A DNA stretch of 64,000 nt from Nitrospinae bacterium CG11_big_fil_rev_8_21_14_0_20_45_15 (lineage in GTDB: Bacteria; Nitrospinota; Nitrospinia; Nitrospinales; VA-1), in contig PCWG01000042.1 in assembly GCA_002787235.1 (NCBI GenBank), positions 350,957 through 414,956 on the forward strand. The letters are read 5' to 3'. Below the pieces are notes generated by a model. That model worked only from the letters and a program-made list of their open reading frames with translations. It searched no databases and was not told where the DNA came from. A program made the position numbers and the translations under genes. The stretch's first letter is position 1; each line of letters starts with the position of its first letter. This document shows, piece by piece, positions 1 to 9,156 of the stretch.

Positions 1-31
1 AAGTGCGTTGCCTTCAAGGAACGCGCTTTTT
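1..31 (+). terminator. Terminator hairpin, copy 1 of a repeated element
   Basis: A stem of about 9 bp (one G-T wobble) with loop GCCTTCAAGG is followed by a T-run. It is probably the terminator of a gene outside the window. Stem, loop and tail are nearly identical to the hairpin at 2529-2562, so the sensor kinase gene lies between two copies. The rest up to 341 holds no gene I can support and is presumably the promoter and leader of the kinase. Confidence 0.7.
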
Positions 32-341
32 GTTTGTGATGGCGGCTTCAATTGGATAATAGTATTTCTCCAGACCGAACCCCCACTGGTATATACATTC
101 AGTATTTATCAACAGTGTTATGGCAGTAATCCGTTTGTCTAATCAGGAAGACACTAATATTGACCCAAAAGGCAAATAGTGAGACTATTGAGGGGAATTT
201 AACGCACCCTTCTTTATCCAATATAAACTTTCACTCTGTCGGGCTGATTTCTATGACCCTAAATTCTCATCTGGGAAATTTTGGTAGAAAAATTTGCCTG
301 TTTGGAAGCACTCAAGTGCTGAATCCGTTGATGGTTCAGTC

Positions 342-2159
342 ATGAAGTTTTCGACCAAAATTGGAGTTAGTTTTCTGGCTTTGTCTCTCATACTAGGCGG
401 TGTGTTTACCTCTCTATTGGCCTTTCGTTCCTATGATTTTATTGTAAGCAAGTCTCGTATGCATTTAGAGACCCTTGCTTTCAATGCAATGGACAAATTT
501 TCCCGTTTTATGTATGAACGACAGTTGAATCTGGTGGAAATGTCCAATCGTCCCATATTCCGTTCCCGAAAAACAACTTTGGTCGAGTTGCAACAAACCT
601 TGCTCAAAGAAGCAAAAACCAATCCCTTGTTTTCCTCCATATCAATTTTTGATCTTGATCGGATCCGCCTGGCCGATTCTCAAAATTTGAACTTGGGAAA
701 GCAAGACCCTCTCCATTCTCATTGGCAAGATATTTTAAGCGGTCAGCTGTCGACGGCATCAAGCATTGAGCTATCTTCCAGTCTTAATATGCCAACTTTT
801 TACTTTGCGGCACCCATCTACGATGAAGAAAATAAGCCGTTTCGAGCCCTCGTGATGCGTGTCACGCCGACGGAATTGAACGGGATATTTAATAAACAAC
901 TCCAAGGTTCATCTATCGAGGATTATAATTGGGATCTGATCGATAATTCCGGCAGGCTGTTGTATTCCAGTCACCAGCCTAAGGGTATATTTAAAACGGA
1001 TATGAGTCTTTTTACCGATCATATAAATTCTCAGCCCGATCAAAACTTTGGAAACTACTTCATCACTGATCCAGCAAATGGCCAGGAAAAATTTGTTGTT
1101 TTTGTTCGAGAGCAGGGATATCTCGGATATCACAGCAACGACATGATTTTGCTTCTCCATATTCCTTCAGATATTGCTTTTAAATCTGCTTTGGAGTACA
1201 GCCGGAAAAGTATCGAGATTTTTCTTTTCTTTGCAATAATTTTGGCCTTGATCGGTCTGTGGTATGGCCGGAAGATGGCACACCCGATAAAAAAACTGCA
1301 ACAGGCCGTTGCACGTTACGGGAAGGGAGATGATGAGCCGGATCTGGTTGTCAATTCCAATGATGAAATTGGGGAACTGACGCTAGAATTTAAAAAAATG
1401 ATCAAGGCTCGAAAACTGGCTGAAGATACTCTCGAACGGGTATGGGAACAATCTCTTGAAAGCAGGAAAATTGAAAGTCTGGGATACCTTACAGAGGGGG
1501 TGTGTCACGAAATACTAAACCCCCTCAACATCATGTCCATTCAAATCCAGATGCTGTCCAAAAAATACAAGGACACCCTAAAAATCGAACATTCGTTTGA
1601 AACCTTGAATCATCAAATCGATCGAATTCATGGAACGGTAACCTCATTACAAGACTTGGCGAATATTTCAGGGGCCCAAAAGGCAGACGTCCAAATCAAT
1701 GACCTGCTGGAAAAAACCTTGGAACTGGTTGTCAACTCACCCAAAAATCAGAATATAGTTTTTATTAAAAATTTTTCTCCGGATCTTCCTCAAGCTTGCC
1801 TTGATCTCCACGAGGTGATGCAAGCGTTTTACCAAGTTCTCCAAAATGCGTTAGAGGCAATGCCTCAAGGTGGGAAGTTAACCATCCAAACCGGGCATTA
1901 TCAAGATGCCAGAGGAGTTAAAATCATCGAAGTACGGCTCACTGATACGGGAGTAGGTATTTCAAAAGAAAATTTGTCAAAGGTTATGGAACCCTTCTAT
2001 TCAACCAAGCCAACGCTTTACCGTGTTGGCATGGGCTTATCCCTTTGCCAGAAAAATATTGTCAAAAATGGGGGTAGAGTCCGCATAGAAAGCGAAGAGG
2101 GGCAGGGGACAACGGTCATCTTTGAGTTGCCGATGAAACAGAATTTGAAGATGGAATAA
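342..2159 (+). CDS. Membrane-bound sensor histidine kinase (HAMP, HisKA, HATPase)
   Basis: Two-component sensor of about 605 residues. An N-terminal membrane segment (residues about 8-28) is followed by a periplasmic sensor region of about 260 residues, a second membrane segment near residue 300, a HAMP-like linker, and a cytoplasmic kinase core. The phospho-accepting His is residue 389 in the motif CHEILNPLN. The N box (QVLQNALEAMPQGG), G1 box (DTGVGIS) and a GMGLSL G2 box are all intact, so it should be active. The HEILNPL form of the H box resembles NtrB/ZraS-type kinases. I chose the ATG at 342; the in-frame ATG at 294 would add a hydrophilic stretch ahead of the membrane anchor. No cognate regulator is adjacent, and the signal is unknown. 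Confidence 0.9.
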   Translation: MKFSTKIGVSFLALSLILGGVFTSLLAFRSYDFIVSKSRMHLETLAFNAMDKFSRFMYERQLNLVEMSNRPIFRSRKTTLVELQQTLLKEAKTNPLFSSISIFDLDRIRLADSQNLNLGKQDPLHSHWQDILSGQLSTASSIELSSSLNMPTFYFAAPIYDEENKPFRALVMRVTPTELNGIFNKQLQGSSIEDYNWDLIDNSGRLLYSSHQPKGIFKTDMSLFTDHINSQPDQNFGNYFITDPANGQEKFVVFVREQGYLGYHSNDMILLLHIPSDIAFKSALEYSRKSIEIFLFFAIILALIGLWYGRKMAHPIKKLQQAVARYGKGDDEPDLVVNSNDEIGELTLEFKKMIKARKLAEDTLERVWEQSLESRKIESLGYLTEGVCHEILNPLNIMSIQIQMLSKKYKDTLKIEHSFETLNHQIDRIHGTVTSLQDLANISGAQKADVQINDLLEKTLELVVNSPKNQNIVFIKNFSPDLPQACLDLHEVMQAFYQVLQNALEAMPQGGKLTIQTGHYQDARGVKIIEVRLTDTGVGISKENLSKVMEPFYSTKPTLYRVGMGLSLCQKNIVKNGGRVRIESEEGQGTTVIFELPMKQNLKME

Positions 2160-2528
2160 AACGAATTAACGGACCTGAGTGAAACGTCTTTAGCAAGTAG
2201 AACAAATTTAATATTCACTTTACGATTTTCCTTGCAGAAGACTGTCCCTGTAAAACACATTCCATATTGGTTTCAGTATAGGGATACATCACTGGAAATG
2301 GTCTGAACAGGCTTATTTAAAAAATATTGAAAAAAGTGGTTGCGGAATTTGCAACGAGACCCATATTAAGAGTGTGGTTCAGGGTTGAGTAAAAGGGGTT
2401 AAACCTTGATTTGGAGAAGGACTATGACGCCACCTAACAGTTTGGTTTACAGATTGCCGATGATTTAACAAAACAAAGTTCATACATAAGTGTGAACGCT
2501 GGGTTCACCGAGCCAGCAAACAAAATAG
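2160..2528. other. Intergenic region without a supported gene
   Basis: No convincing gene. A short open frame of about 45 codons (around 2249-2387, plus strand, containing CGICNETH) has no start or ribosome site I would defend. A small GTGAAC/GTTCAC hairpin lies near 2492-2508. The region may hold decayed coding sequence. Confidence 0.4.
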
Positions 2529-2562
2529 AAAAAGCGCGTTGCCTTCAAGGAACGCGCTTTTT
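2529..2562. terminator. Bidirectional terminator hairpin, copy 2
   Basis: A perfect 12-bp stem (AAAAAGCGCGTT / AACGCGCTTTTT) with loop GCCTTCAAGG. It has an A-run on the left and a T-run on the right, so it can end the plus-strand kinase transcript and the minus-strand glycan operon that ends at 2606. Its sequence repeats that of positions 1-31. Confidence 0.85.
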
Positions 2563-2605
2563 ATTTGCGATGAAATTTTAACTCCAACGGCAGGAGGAGA
2601 GAGTT

Positions 2606-3589
2606 TCAGGCCATTGCCTCTATTGCCGATACGACTCGAAAAATACCTTTCCCATCAATGAGCTTCCTTCCAGCTTCATGCATCTGTCTTAGTTGCTCGG
2701 CGGTTAATTCCAAAGCGTTCATCACGTCAGACTCATTGAATTTTTCTACCACTCCCAGATAGAGCGCGGCCCCTTTTTCCTGTGCGTAGAGGGCTTTTCG
2801 CGTTTGATGTTCTGCCATACTGACGACCAGAGGGATGGCTCCTGCGGCGATAGCCTCGTGCATGATGATTCCACCAGAACAAAATGCAGAGCCACTCTGC
2901 GACAGACGCTCTGCCATGTTGGAAATATCCCGTTCGAGTTTGAAGCTCAGTGTTCCTTGCAGGGATTCCAGGCGCGTGTGCCAAGGGTAGCCAGACCCAA
3001 CGACCACTGTAAGATCTATCTCGGGGCGCAGAGATTTCAGTATCTGCACCGTTTTTTGTGTGACGTTGAAGGGGTCCACTCCGCCCATGCAGATGAGAAC
3101 GGGCTCCAATGAAAAGGCGCGATTCGCTGTTCTGTTTATTTGTGCGAAAGAGGGGTGCAGTGCAATATTTTCCAGCCCAAAAAGTGTGCGCACGGAAGAG
3201 GGGGTGGGTGCGGATGTTTTTTCTGTCAAATTCGCATCGATCAATAAATCGACATGATTGCGTCCCGGTCCGAGATCTTCAAAATCCACGATGTATTTTG
3301 CCTTGCCTCTGACTTGTGCGATGAATTCTGATGTCGTATCGAGCCTGTCCAGAATGACGATTTCAAAAAATGTGGGCCAGTTAGAGGGCCATGCTTCTTC
3401 AATTTTTGTGATGTGGAAAGGGAGATTTTCACGTATTAAGATTTCAATTGCGGGGGCATATTCCGGGATGAAGTATTGCGGTGAAAATCCGTGTTCCTGG
3501 AGAACTTTACCCAGATGCAGTTGCCGATAAAGATGGCCCATGCCACGTTCGACACCTGCATCCAGTTTGATTGCCAGTTCTTTTTTCAC
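2606..3589 (-). CDS. PseG/SpsG-like nucleotide-sugar hydrolase or glycosyltransferase
   Basis: 327 residues resembling PseG (UDP-2,4-diacetamido-trideoxy-altrose hydrolase of pseudaminic acid synthesis) and spore-coat SpsG proteins, which share the GT-B fold. Family marks visible are the N-terminal glycine-rich GMGHLYR segment, the YIVDFEDLGPGRN region, the ICMGGVDPFN strand-turn that starts the C-terminal nucleotide-binding domain, and CSGGIIMHEAIAAG with a following EHQ near residues 245-275. The start codon is GTG and overlaps the stop of the upstream GT2 gene by 4 bp (GTGA), so the two are translationally coupled. No other pseudaminic acid genes are near, so the exact sugar is unknown; the role is inferred to be surface glycan or nonulosonate modification. 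Confidence 0.75.
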   Translation of the reverse strand: MKKELAIKLDAGVERGMGHLYRQLHLGKVLQEHGFSPQYFIPEYAPAIEILIRENLPFHITKIEEAWPSNWPTFFEIVILDRLDTTSEFIAQVRGKAKYIVDFEDLGPGRNHVDLLIDANLTEKTSAPTPSSVRTLFGLENIALHPSFAQINRTANRAFSLEPVLICMGGVDPFNVTQKTVQILKSLRPEIDLTVVVGSGYPWHTRLESLQGTLSFKLERDISNMAERLSQSGSAFCSGGIIMHEAIAAGAIPLVVSMAEHQTRKALYAQEKGAALYLGVVEKFNESDVMNALELTAEQLRQMHEAGRKLIDGKGIFRVVSAIEAMA

Positions 3590-4542
3590 GATTGCGAAGG
3601 ATTTTTTTTTGCATTGATGAGGGCCAGTGCTTGCCTGTCGGTGAGGACAAGATTTGCTTTTTGTTCGAGTTCTCGTCCTTTAAGGGCAAGGGGAAGTCTT
3701 TTCAATGCCATCCAGAAGCAAACCCAGAAACGGAATTTCAATTTCAACAAATCACGCAGAAGGTACAGAGGGGTGTGAATCAGAATGGATGTGGTCAGCC
3801 GCCGATCCAGAATGTTTTTCCAGAGGAAGAGATAATTGTTTCTACCGGAAATATAACCGATCTGTTTGCGTTTTTCCTGCTGTGTGATCGTTGCTTGAAC
3901 TTTATGGTAGGCAATGGCTTTGGGCTCGTAAGCAATCGCCCAACCGCGTTTGAGCGCGCGGTAACTCAAGTCAATTTCTTCGTAGTAAAGTGGATGGTAG
4001 AGCGAGTCGAATCCGCCGAGCTGAAGGTATTGTTGCCGGTTGACCATGAACCCGGCCCCACATGCGAAAAGGGTTTGGCTGTCGTCTTCGGCGTCTTTCT
4101 CGTAAAGAAAGAAATGTCCGTCCTTAAAATAACCGCCACGATTGCCGTATAAAAAGGTGCTTTCGTCGAAGCTGAAAAACTTGCCGCTCACAGCGAAAGT
4201 TTCTTTTTCCTCGAATTTATTTGCCAGATGAAAAAGGGCTTCCTCGTGCAGTTTGACATCGTTGTTCATCGGCATCACGATGGGCGAGTCGGCCAACCCG
4301 ACGGCGTAATTATTGGCTCCCTGAAAGCCCAGATTTTTTGGAGTACGCTCCCGTCTAACGGTGGGGAATTGATTGGCGAGAACGTCGAGACTGTTGTCGG
4401 AACTGCAATCGTCGATCACCAGTACTTCATAAGTGCGGGCCTTGTCGAAGGCAACCGCTTTCAATACGGAGGGGAGGCACTCTTTTAATAAATCGGCCCC
4501 ATTCCAATTGGTGATAATGAGAGTGATGTCATTATTTTTCAT
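3586..4542 (-). CDS. Family 2 glycosyltransferase
   Basis: About 318 residues, cytoplasmic GT-A fold. The N-terminal ITNWNGADLL motif, the VIDDCSSDNS nucleotide-binding motif, the MNNDVKLHE metal-binding region (DxD-like) and the YEEIDLSYR acceptor/catalytic segment are typical of rhamnosyl- or WbbL-like GT2 enzymes that build O-antigen or other surface glycans. The C-terminal 60 residues are basic and may associate with the membrane. I prefer the ATG at 4542 over the upstream in-frame start at 4572, because the family begins a few residues before the ITLIITNWN strand. It is the first gene of a two-gene operon with the PseG/SpsG-like gene downstream. Confidence 0.85.
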   Translation of the reverse strand: MKNNDITLIITNWNGADLLKECLPSVLKAVAFDKARTYEVLVIDDCSSDNSLDVLANQFPTVRRERTPKNLGFQGANNYAVGLADSPIVMPMNNDVKLHEEALFHLANKFEEKETFAVSGKFFSFDESTFLYGNRGGYFKDGHFFLYEKDAEDDSQTLFACGAGFMVNRQQYLQLGGFDSLYHPLYYEEIDLSYRALKRGWAIAYEPKAIAYHKVQATITQQEKRKQIGYISGRNNYLFLWKNILDRRLTTSILIHTPLYLLRDLLKLKFRFWVCFWMALKRLPLALKGRELEQKANLVLTDRQALALINAKKNPSQS

Positions 4543-4822
4543 GAGTTTTTCCCGGTGAAGAACCGGGAACAATGAACCAATCGTTGTATGGGCATCTTTA
4601 ATAATTCAATATTATATCTTAAGGCAACTCGCGGACCCTTATTTTTTAAGGGCCACTCATGGCCAAAAGCAATTTTAACAGGTACCCTTAAGTGAAAACG
4701 TTACACGTTGAGCATTGACGGAAAATCACTGATTCAGATACAGAGAGTCAAACATGTCCGTTCGATCGCCAGACATTGTTTGATTTTTTATTTGCCTTCT
4801 ACCTGAACGGAGGCAGGAATCA
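4543..4822. other. Intergenic and promoter region of the glycan operon
   Basis: No gene seen. It contains a CCCTTA/TAAGGG hairpin (4636-4652) and an adjacent GGCC/GGCC palindrome (4651-4664). It must hold the promoter of the minus-strand GT2 operon and the end of the transcript coming from 5434. Confidence 0.4.
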
Positions 4823-5434
4823 TCAAGCTTTCGGTGTGTATTTGAATTTGCAGTAGGTTCCCAGTTTCATGAACATGTTGTTCAATTTCAAATCCACATA
4901 ATCTTCTCTGGCCTTGGCTGGAATCTGATCGAAGCAACAGGCGGTTTCAATATAATCTGTGCGACCGAAACGGATGAAAAATTGGGCAAACCAGCACCTG
5001 TCCATTTTGTAAGTCCATTCTTTTTCATCGCAACGTTTGTGATCGAGCAAAAAACTTTCCCAGGAATAAATTGCGTCTATTTTTGGTGTCTGTTTTTCGA
5101 CAAAAGTTTTGAAAGGATTGTCCGAAGATTTTTCCTCTGCAATTTCTTTTTCTCTTTCAGGCGCGGTCCATTCAGTGAGGGCTGAAGTGATCATTTTTCT
5201 GGCCTTGTCCTGGCGGACGTTGTAATCACCCAGTGTGTTATGTGTGGTGTACATGAATAAGGCAATGGTGGTCAGATATTGGATTTCTGGCTTGAGTGAG
5301 TCGCCATTTTCAAATTCCCAAAGCTGGATGAAGCTATCACGGATTTTACTTTTATCGATTTCGTATTCACCAGTTTCCAGCAATTCCAGTAAAGGGTCGA
5401 CTCGTTGTCCAGGTTCGGCGTATGTTTTGTCCAT
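4823..5434 (-). CDS. Conserved hypothetical protein, possibly ATC hydrolase-like
   Basis: 203 residues, soluble and mostly helical, without a signal peptide or membrane segment. The C-terminal third (RCWFAQFFIRFGRTDYIE, then ACCFDQIP, and near the end LGTYCKFKY) resembles the C-terminal domain of proteins annotated as L-2-amino-thiazoline-4-carboxylate hydrolase. In that family a Cys, a CxxD motif and a final LG-x-CxF motif recur. The similarity is by eye and weak, so substrate and activity are unknown. It stands alone: the gene upstream is more than 5.5 kb coordinates and ends at 5562, and the gap of 127 bp suggests either its own promoter or read-through from the malic enzyme operon. Confidence 0.6.
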   Translation of the reverse strand: MDKTYAEPGQRVDPLLELLETGEYEIDKSKIRDSFIQLWEFENGDSLKPEIQYLTTIALFMYTTHNTLGDYNVRQDKARKMITSALTEWTAPEREKEIAEEKSSDNPFKTFVEKQTPKIDAIYSWESFLLDHKRCDEKEWTYKMDRCWFAQFFIRFGRTDYIETACCFDQIPAKAREDYVDLKLNNMFMKLGTYCKFKYTPKA

Positions 5435-5561
5435 ATTCCTGCCATTTCAAAGTGTTAATAATAAAGCGTCAACCTAACATAGTTTTAAATTATGTATCAA
5501 CAAGAATGAACGAGCGGTTGTTAGATGCTGAAGCCAGATGATCGCAGTGTAGTCTGACGTT

Positions 5562-7007
5562 TCAATTTCGTTGCAGAGATCTTCTATTGGCGACTCCGGT
5601 TGCGACCGCGGCTTTTTTAACGGCCTCCGCAACTTTTGGGGCAACCTCGGGATCGAAGGCACTGGGGATGATGTAGTCGGGTTGAAGGTAATCCGGGTGG
5701 ATACAGTCCGCAATGGCTTGTGCCGCTCCCATTTTCATTTCTTCATTGATGGTATGGGCGCAACAATCGAGAGCACCTCTGAATATTCCGGGGAAGCAGA
5801 GGACATTGTTTATCTGGTTGGGATAATCACTTCTTCCTGTAGCCATGATTTTTACATGGGGCATGGCAAGCTCGGGCATGATTTCAGGAATAGGATTGGC
5901 CATGGCAAAGACGACCGGGTCCTTCGCCATTTTCTTGATATGCTCGACTTTTAATAATCCCGGCCCGGAAACTCCCATGAACAGATCGGCACCGGACATG
6001 ACATCGTTCAGATCCCCTTTTTCATTATTGGGATTGGTATGATCGGCGAACCATTGTTTGGCGGGATTGAGATCGTTTCTACCTTTGTGTATGGCCCCGT
6101 TGCGGTCGCAGGCGATCAAATTTTTCACACCGAGTTGCATGATCATTTTAGAGCAGGCAGTGCCAGCGGCACCTGATCCCATGACAACGACTTTCAGATT
6201 TTCAGGCTTTTTATCCACGACTTTTAAAGCATTGATGAGGGCGGCTGTGATGACCACGGCGGTGCCATGCTGATCGTCATGAAATACAGGTATATCCAGC
6301 TCTTCTCTGAGACGTTGTTCGATTTCAAAACAACGTGGTGCTGAAATGTCCTCCAGATTGATGCCGCCAAATCCTGGGCTGATGTTTTTCACCGTTCGTA
6401 TGATTTCTTCCGTGTCTTTGGTATCCAGGCAGATGGGGTAGGCGTCTACATTGGCGAATTCCTTGAACAACATTGCCTTGCCTTCCATCACGGGCATGGC
6501 GGCACAGGGTCCGATGTCACCCAGTCCCAATACGGCCGTTCCGTCACTCACGACAGCAACGGAATTCTTTTTGATCGTCAATTTATAGGCATCCGCAGGA
6601 TTGTTGTGGATGGCCATGCAAATGCGCCCGACACCGGGGGTGTAGGCCATGGATAAATCGTCTCGCGTTTTCACCGGTACCCGATTTTTGATTTCAATTT
6701 TTCCACCGAGATGAATGAGGAAAGTTCGGTCAGACCAGCTCAATACTTCGAGCCCATCAATTTCTCCCAACGCCGTCACAATTTCCTCTCCATGCTCAGG
6801 ATTAGCGGTGTAGATGCTGAAATCTCTTATCGAACCGGAATGTTTCAGTGGACGAACAATGTCTATGGAACCGACCGAGGCGTTTTTTTGAGCGATCAAC
6901 TGTGTGGCTTGTGCAAGGGCGTGGATGGAGCCCGACATCTTTAAGCGGACTACGATGCTATTGCCTGCGTTAGAAGGAGCAGTTGGTTCTTTAGGAGAGT
7001 CGTTCAT
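5562..7007 (-). CDS. NAD(P)-dependent malic enzyme with N-terminal ACT domain
   Basis: 481 residues. Oxidatively decarboxylates malate to pyruvate and CO2. The first 85 or so residues form an ACT-like regulatory domain, followed by the malic enzyme N-terminal domain ([40 protein letters not shown]) and the NAD-binding domain ([20 protein letters not shown] near residue 290). The catalytic Tyr in AYTPGV, the Lys in VMEGKA and the metal-binding DDQHGT are all present. It lies 15 bp downstream of the YqeG-like phosphatase gene, so the two are probably co-transcribed. An ACT domain on a short bacterial malic enzyme suggests allosteric control by an amino acid; the ligand cannot be told from sequence. 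Confidence 0.93.
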   Translation of the reverse strand: MNDSPKEPTAPSNAGNSIVVRLKMSGSIHALAQATQLIAQKNASVGSIDIVRPLKHSGSIRDFSIYTANPEHGEEIVTALGEIDGLEVLSWSDRTFLIHLGGKIEIKNRVPVKTRDDLSMAYTPGVGRICMAIHNNPADAYKLTIKKNSVAVVSDGTAVLGLGDIGPCAAMPVMEGKAMLFKEFANVDAYPICLDTKDTEEIIRTVKNISPGFGGINLEDISAPRCFEIEQRLREELDIPVFHDDQHGTAVVITAALINALKVVDKKPENLKVVVMGSGAAGTACSKMIMQLGVKNLIACDRNGAIHKGRNDLNPAKQWFADHTNPNNEKGDLNDVMSGADLFMGVSGPGLLKVEHIKKMAKDPVVFAMANPIPEIMPELAMPHVKIMATGRSDYPNQINNVLCFPGIFRGALDCCAHTINEEMKMGAAQAIADCIHPDYLQPDYIIPSAFDPEVAPKVAEAVKKAAVATGVANRRSLQRN

Positions 7008-7022
7008 TGTGAATGTCCTTGG

Positions 7023-7583
7023 TCAGTTAGATGGGCGTTTTGCGCAGTATAACGCAAATCTTCGAGTGATTCGATGCATCAATTTTTCGGCTCCATTACG
7101 AATGGGGTCAACGTATATGAACTTCATACCTGCGTCTACGGCTCCCCCATCGGTGACATAATTGTCTCCTACCATGCAAACTTTTTCGGGATGGTTTATT
7201 TGCAGAACCTGCCGGACAGCGTAGTCAAACCCTTTGGGATCGGGCTTGGCCGGGGCATCCCGAACAATGGGTATATTGGTGAATTGTTCGAAACGATTGT
7301 CGTCGGCATTGGTGAAAATTGCTACCTTCAATCCGCATGCAACCAGATTCAAGGCATGACGGACATTTTCTTCGGGAAAGTGTTGACATCCCTGTGGACC
7401 CAGCACCCCGTCGGCGTCAAGAACAAGCCCCTGTATACCGTCCGCGATCAAATGTTCGGATGGAATATCTACGAATCGTTGGACAGAAAGATAGGTTGCC
7501 GTTCTTTCTGGATAAAAGGGAAGGGCGATAAAACGCCGAATTTTGCAAAATGTCAAACCTTCGCGACTTTTAGCAGAAGCCAT
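7023..7583 (-). CDS. YqeG-like HAD-superfamily phosphatase
   Basis: 186 residues. HAD motif I is VLDADGVL (near residue 55), motif II is IFTNADDN, motif III is the KPDPKGFDYA lysine, and motif IV is CMVGDNYVTDGGA. The short cap and overall order match YqeG/phosphatidylglycerophosphatase-like HAD proteins. The DxDGxL form, where many YqeG proteins have DxDNTL, leaves open a phosphoglycolate- or sugar-phosphatase role. It is the first gene of the operon with malic enzyme, 15 bp apart. The N-terminal 40 residues are basic and unconserved in appearance. Confidence 0.75.
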   Translation of the reverse strand: MASAKSREGLTFCKIRRFIALPFYPERTATYLSVQRFVDIPSEHLIADGIQGLVLDADGVLGPQGCQHFPEENVRHALNLVACGLKVAIFTNADDNRFEQFTNIPIVRDAPAKPDPKGFDYAVRQVLQINHPEKVCMVGDNYVTDGGAVDAGMKFIYVDPIRNGAEKLMHRITRRFALYCAKRPSN

Positions 7584-7711
7584 TTGTAATTTTTAAGATA
7601 AAATTTTTCATTAATATTTCAATGCCATTGGATTGATTATACCCCTTTGAGGAAGGAAATTCTTGATGGGATACATGCTTGATTATCTTTGCCAGGAAGG
7701 CCAGGGAAGCT

Positions 7712-8296
7712 CTAACTATTTGAGATTTGTTCTTTCACCTCATTAATGCATCCAGGACAATAGCCCAGATAAGACTGTGTTTTCGCTTTTTCTTTCAAGT
7801 ATGTTTCAATGGTTACCCAGTTTTCTTCATTGTGACTTTCATGAACATTTTTGCAGACCTTTTTACAAATCGCACAAAAATGCAGAAATTTTTCATATTC
7901 TGCAATTCGTCTTTTCTGGTCACAATATTCCAGGCACTTATTTACTTTGAAAGTAAGTTCTGAAGGCATGCAGGGCTTTTGAATATAATCATAGGCATTT
8001 AATTTCAATGCCTGTATCGCTGTGTCAAGAGAAGGGTTGCCTGTGATGATCATTACCAGAACATCGGGATCAATGGCTTTAGCCTGTTTTAAAACATCAA
8101 TGCCACTGATATCTCCCATGTCCAAATCCAGAAGCAATAAATCGAACAACGAACCTTTGATTTTTTCAAGTGCATCAGCTCCATCCTTACAAAGAGTGAT
8201 GTTATACCCATAAGGACTCAGGGTCTGAAAAAATAGATCCCGAAGAGTAGAGTCGTCGTCGGCGATCAAAATAGAGTGAGGAGTAATATCGGTCAT
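7712..8296 (-). CDS. Response regulator with C-terminal Cys-rich (putative metal-binding) tail
   Basis: 194 residues. Receiver domain (1-125) with acidic pocket ADDD, phospho-acceptor Asp57 (LLLDLDMGD), Thr in IITGNPS and the conserved KP pair in YIQKPCMP. There is no DNA-binding output domain. The tail carries Cys141, Cys144 and Cys148 (CAICKKVC), then W..IETYL and a final CPGC (Cys180, Cys183). This C-x2-C-K ... W-x2-IE-x-Y ... CP-x-C arrangement recurs at the C-termini of some kinases and response regulators and looks like a metal or Fe-S site; that role is an inference. It is a single gene with divergent neighbours. Confidence 0.85.
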   Translation of the reverse strand: MTDITPHSILIADDDSTLRDLFFQTLSPYGYNITLCKDGADALEKIKGSLFDLLLLDLDMGDISGIDVLKQAKAIDPDVLVMIITGNPSLDTAIQALKLNAYDYIQKPCMPSELTFKVNKCLEYCDQKRRIAEYEKFLHFCAICKKVCKNVHESHNEENWVTIETYLKEKAKTQSYLGYCPGCINEVKEQISNS

Positions 8297-8467
8297 TATA
8301 TAAGATTTCTTAGATTTACAATTTATTGTATTATATTTTATCTTAAACCTTATTACACGGCAAGTTAATTAGAGCAGTTTAGGGTGAGTTGTAACGCTTG
8401 TCAGGCTATGATGCTTGGGCGTATTTTGAAAGTTATGAAACAATTTGGATTGTAATTTGAAAGTACG

Positions 8468-9076
8468 ATGAATCGAGAGATCGGTAAATTTAGAAATATT
8501 CATCCAGGTGGCAGTGTATTTGTTATGGCATCGGGTGTATCTCTCAGTCAGTTGGATCTATCAAAGCTGAAGGGGAAGATGGTGATAGGGTTGAACCGTT
8601 CGGTTTTGATCTATCCCAATCCCAATTACCACTGCGTCATGGATTTGCGGCTTTTTAAACAATATTCAGAACTTCTGGAGAGTGTTCCTGAATTATTCAC
8701 GTTTAAAGATAGACCTTTTGGCACAGAGTTGGAGTTGATTGCGGCGGAAGGATTTTCATGGAACCTCGAAAACGGAATTTATTCCGGCTATACCGTTTCC
8801 TATTTTGCTTTGCAAATTGCGGTATTTATGGGCTTCAAAAATATTTTCTATTTGGGACTCGACCTGAAGAACGTAGGTGAAAAAACACATTTTTTTGGGC
8901 ATGATTTTCATTCGGCCAACCACGATCGAACTGAATTCCCAAAAATGATAAAGATGATGGAGTATGGTGCCGAAACTCTGAGAGATTCAAGGATTAAGGT
9001 CTATAATTGCAGTCCTATTTCCCAACTCAAAGGTTTTCCCTTTATGAGCTATGAAGAAGCCCTGGTTTATTTTTAA
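8468..9076 (+). CDS. Conserved protein resembling DUF115/MptE-like or GT42-like enzymes
   Basis: 202 residues, soluble. It opens with a glycine-rich loop in VFVMASGVSLSQLDLSKLKG and an IGLNRS strand followed by HCVMD. That is the arrangement seen in DUF115/MptE-like proteins and Cst-type (GT42) sialyltransferases (GxGxSL ... N/D). Later it has YSGYTVSYFALQIAVFMGF and YLGLDLK, the second half of the same fold, then HFFGHDFH. The overall pattern supports a nucleotide- or sugar-nucleotide-using enzyme of surface-polysaccharide type, but no substrate can be given. It is an orphan gene; the 170-bp AT-rich region upstream presumably holds its promoter and that of the divergent response regulator. 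Confidence 0.7.
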   Translation: MNREIGKFRNIHPGGSVFVMASGVSLSQLDLSKLKGKMVIGLNRSVLIYPNPNYHCVMDLRLFKQYSELLESVPELFTFKDRPFGTELELIAAEGFSWNLENGIYSGYTVSYFALQIAVFMGFKNIFYLGLDLKNVGEKTHFFGHDFHSANHDRTEFPKMIKMMEYGAETLRDSRIKVYNCSPISQLKGFPFMSYEEALVYF

Positions 9077-9156
9077 CACTATAGTTTCAGGGTTGTTCCG
9101 AGAAGAAACAGGCTACATTTTTTTAGAAAAAATCGTTGCCTGAATGGATGGTCTTC

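Noticed and set aside
160-345. Short open frame ahead of the first sensor kinase
   Set aside because: It starts with TTG, has no ribosome site or recognisable motif, and overlaps the kinase start and leader.
2492-2508. GGTTCACC sequence as a tRNA T-arm
   Set aside because: No acceptor stem, anticodon arm or CCA end fits around it; it is only a small hairpin.
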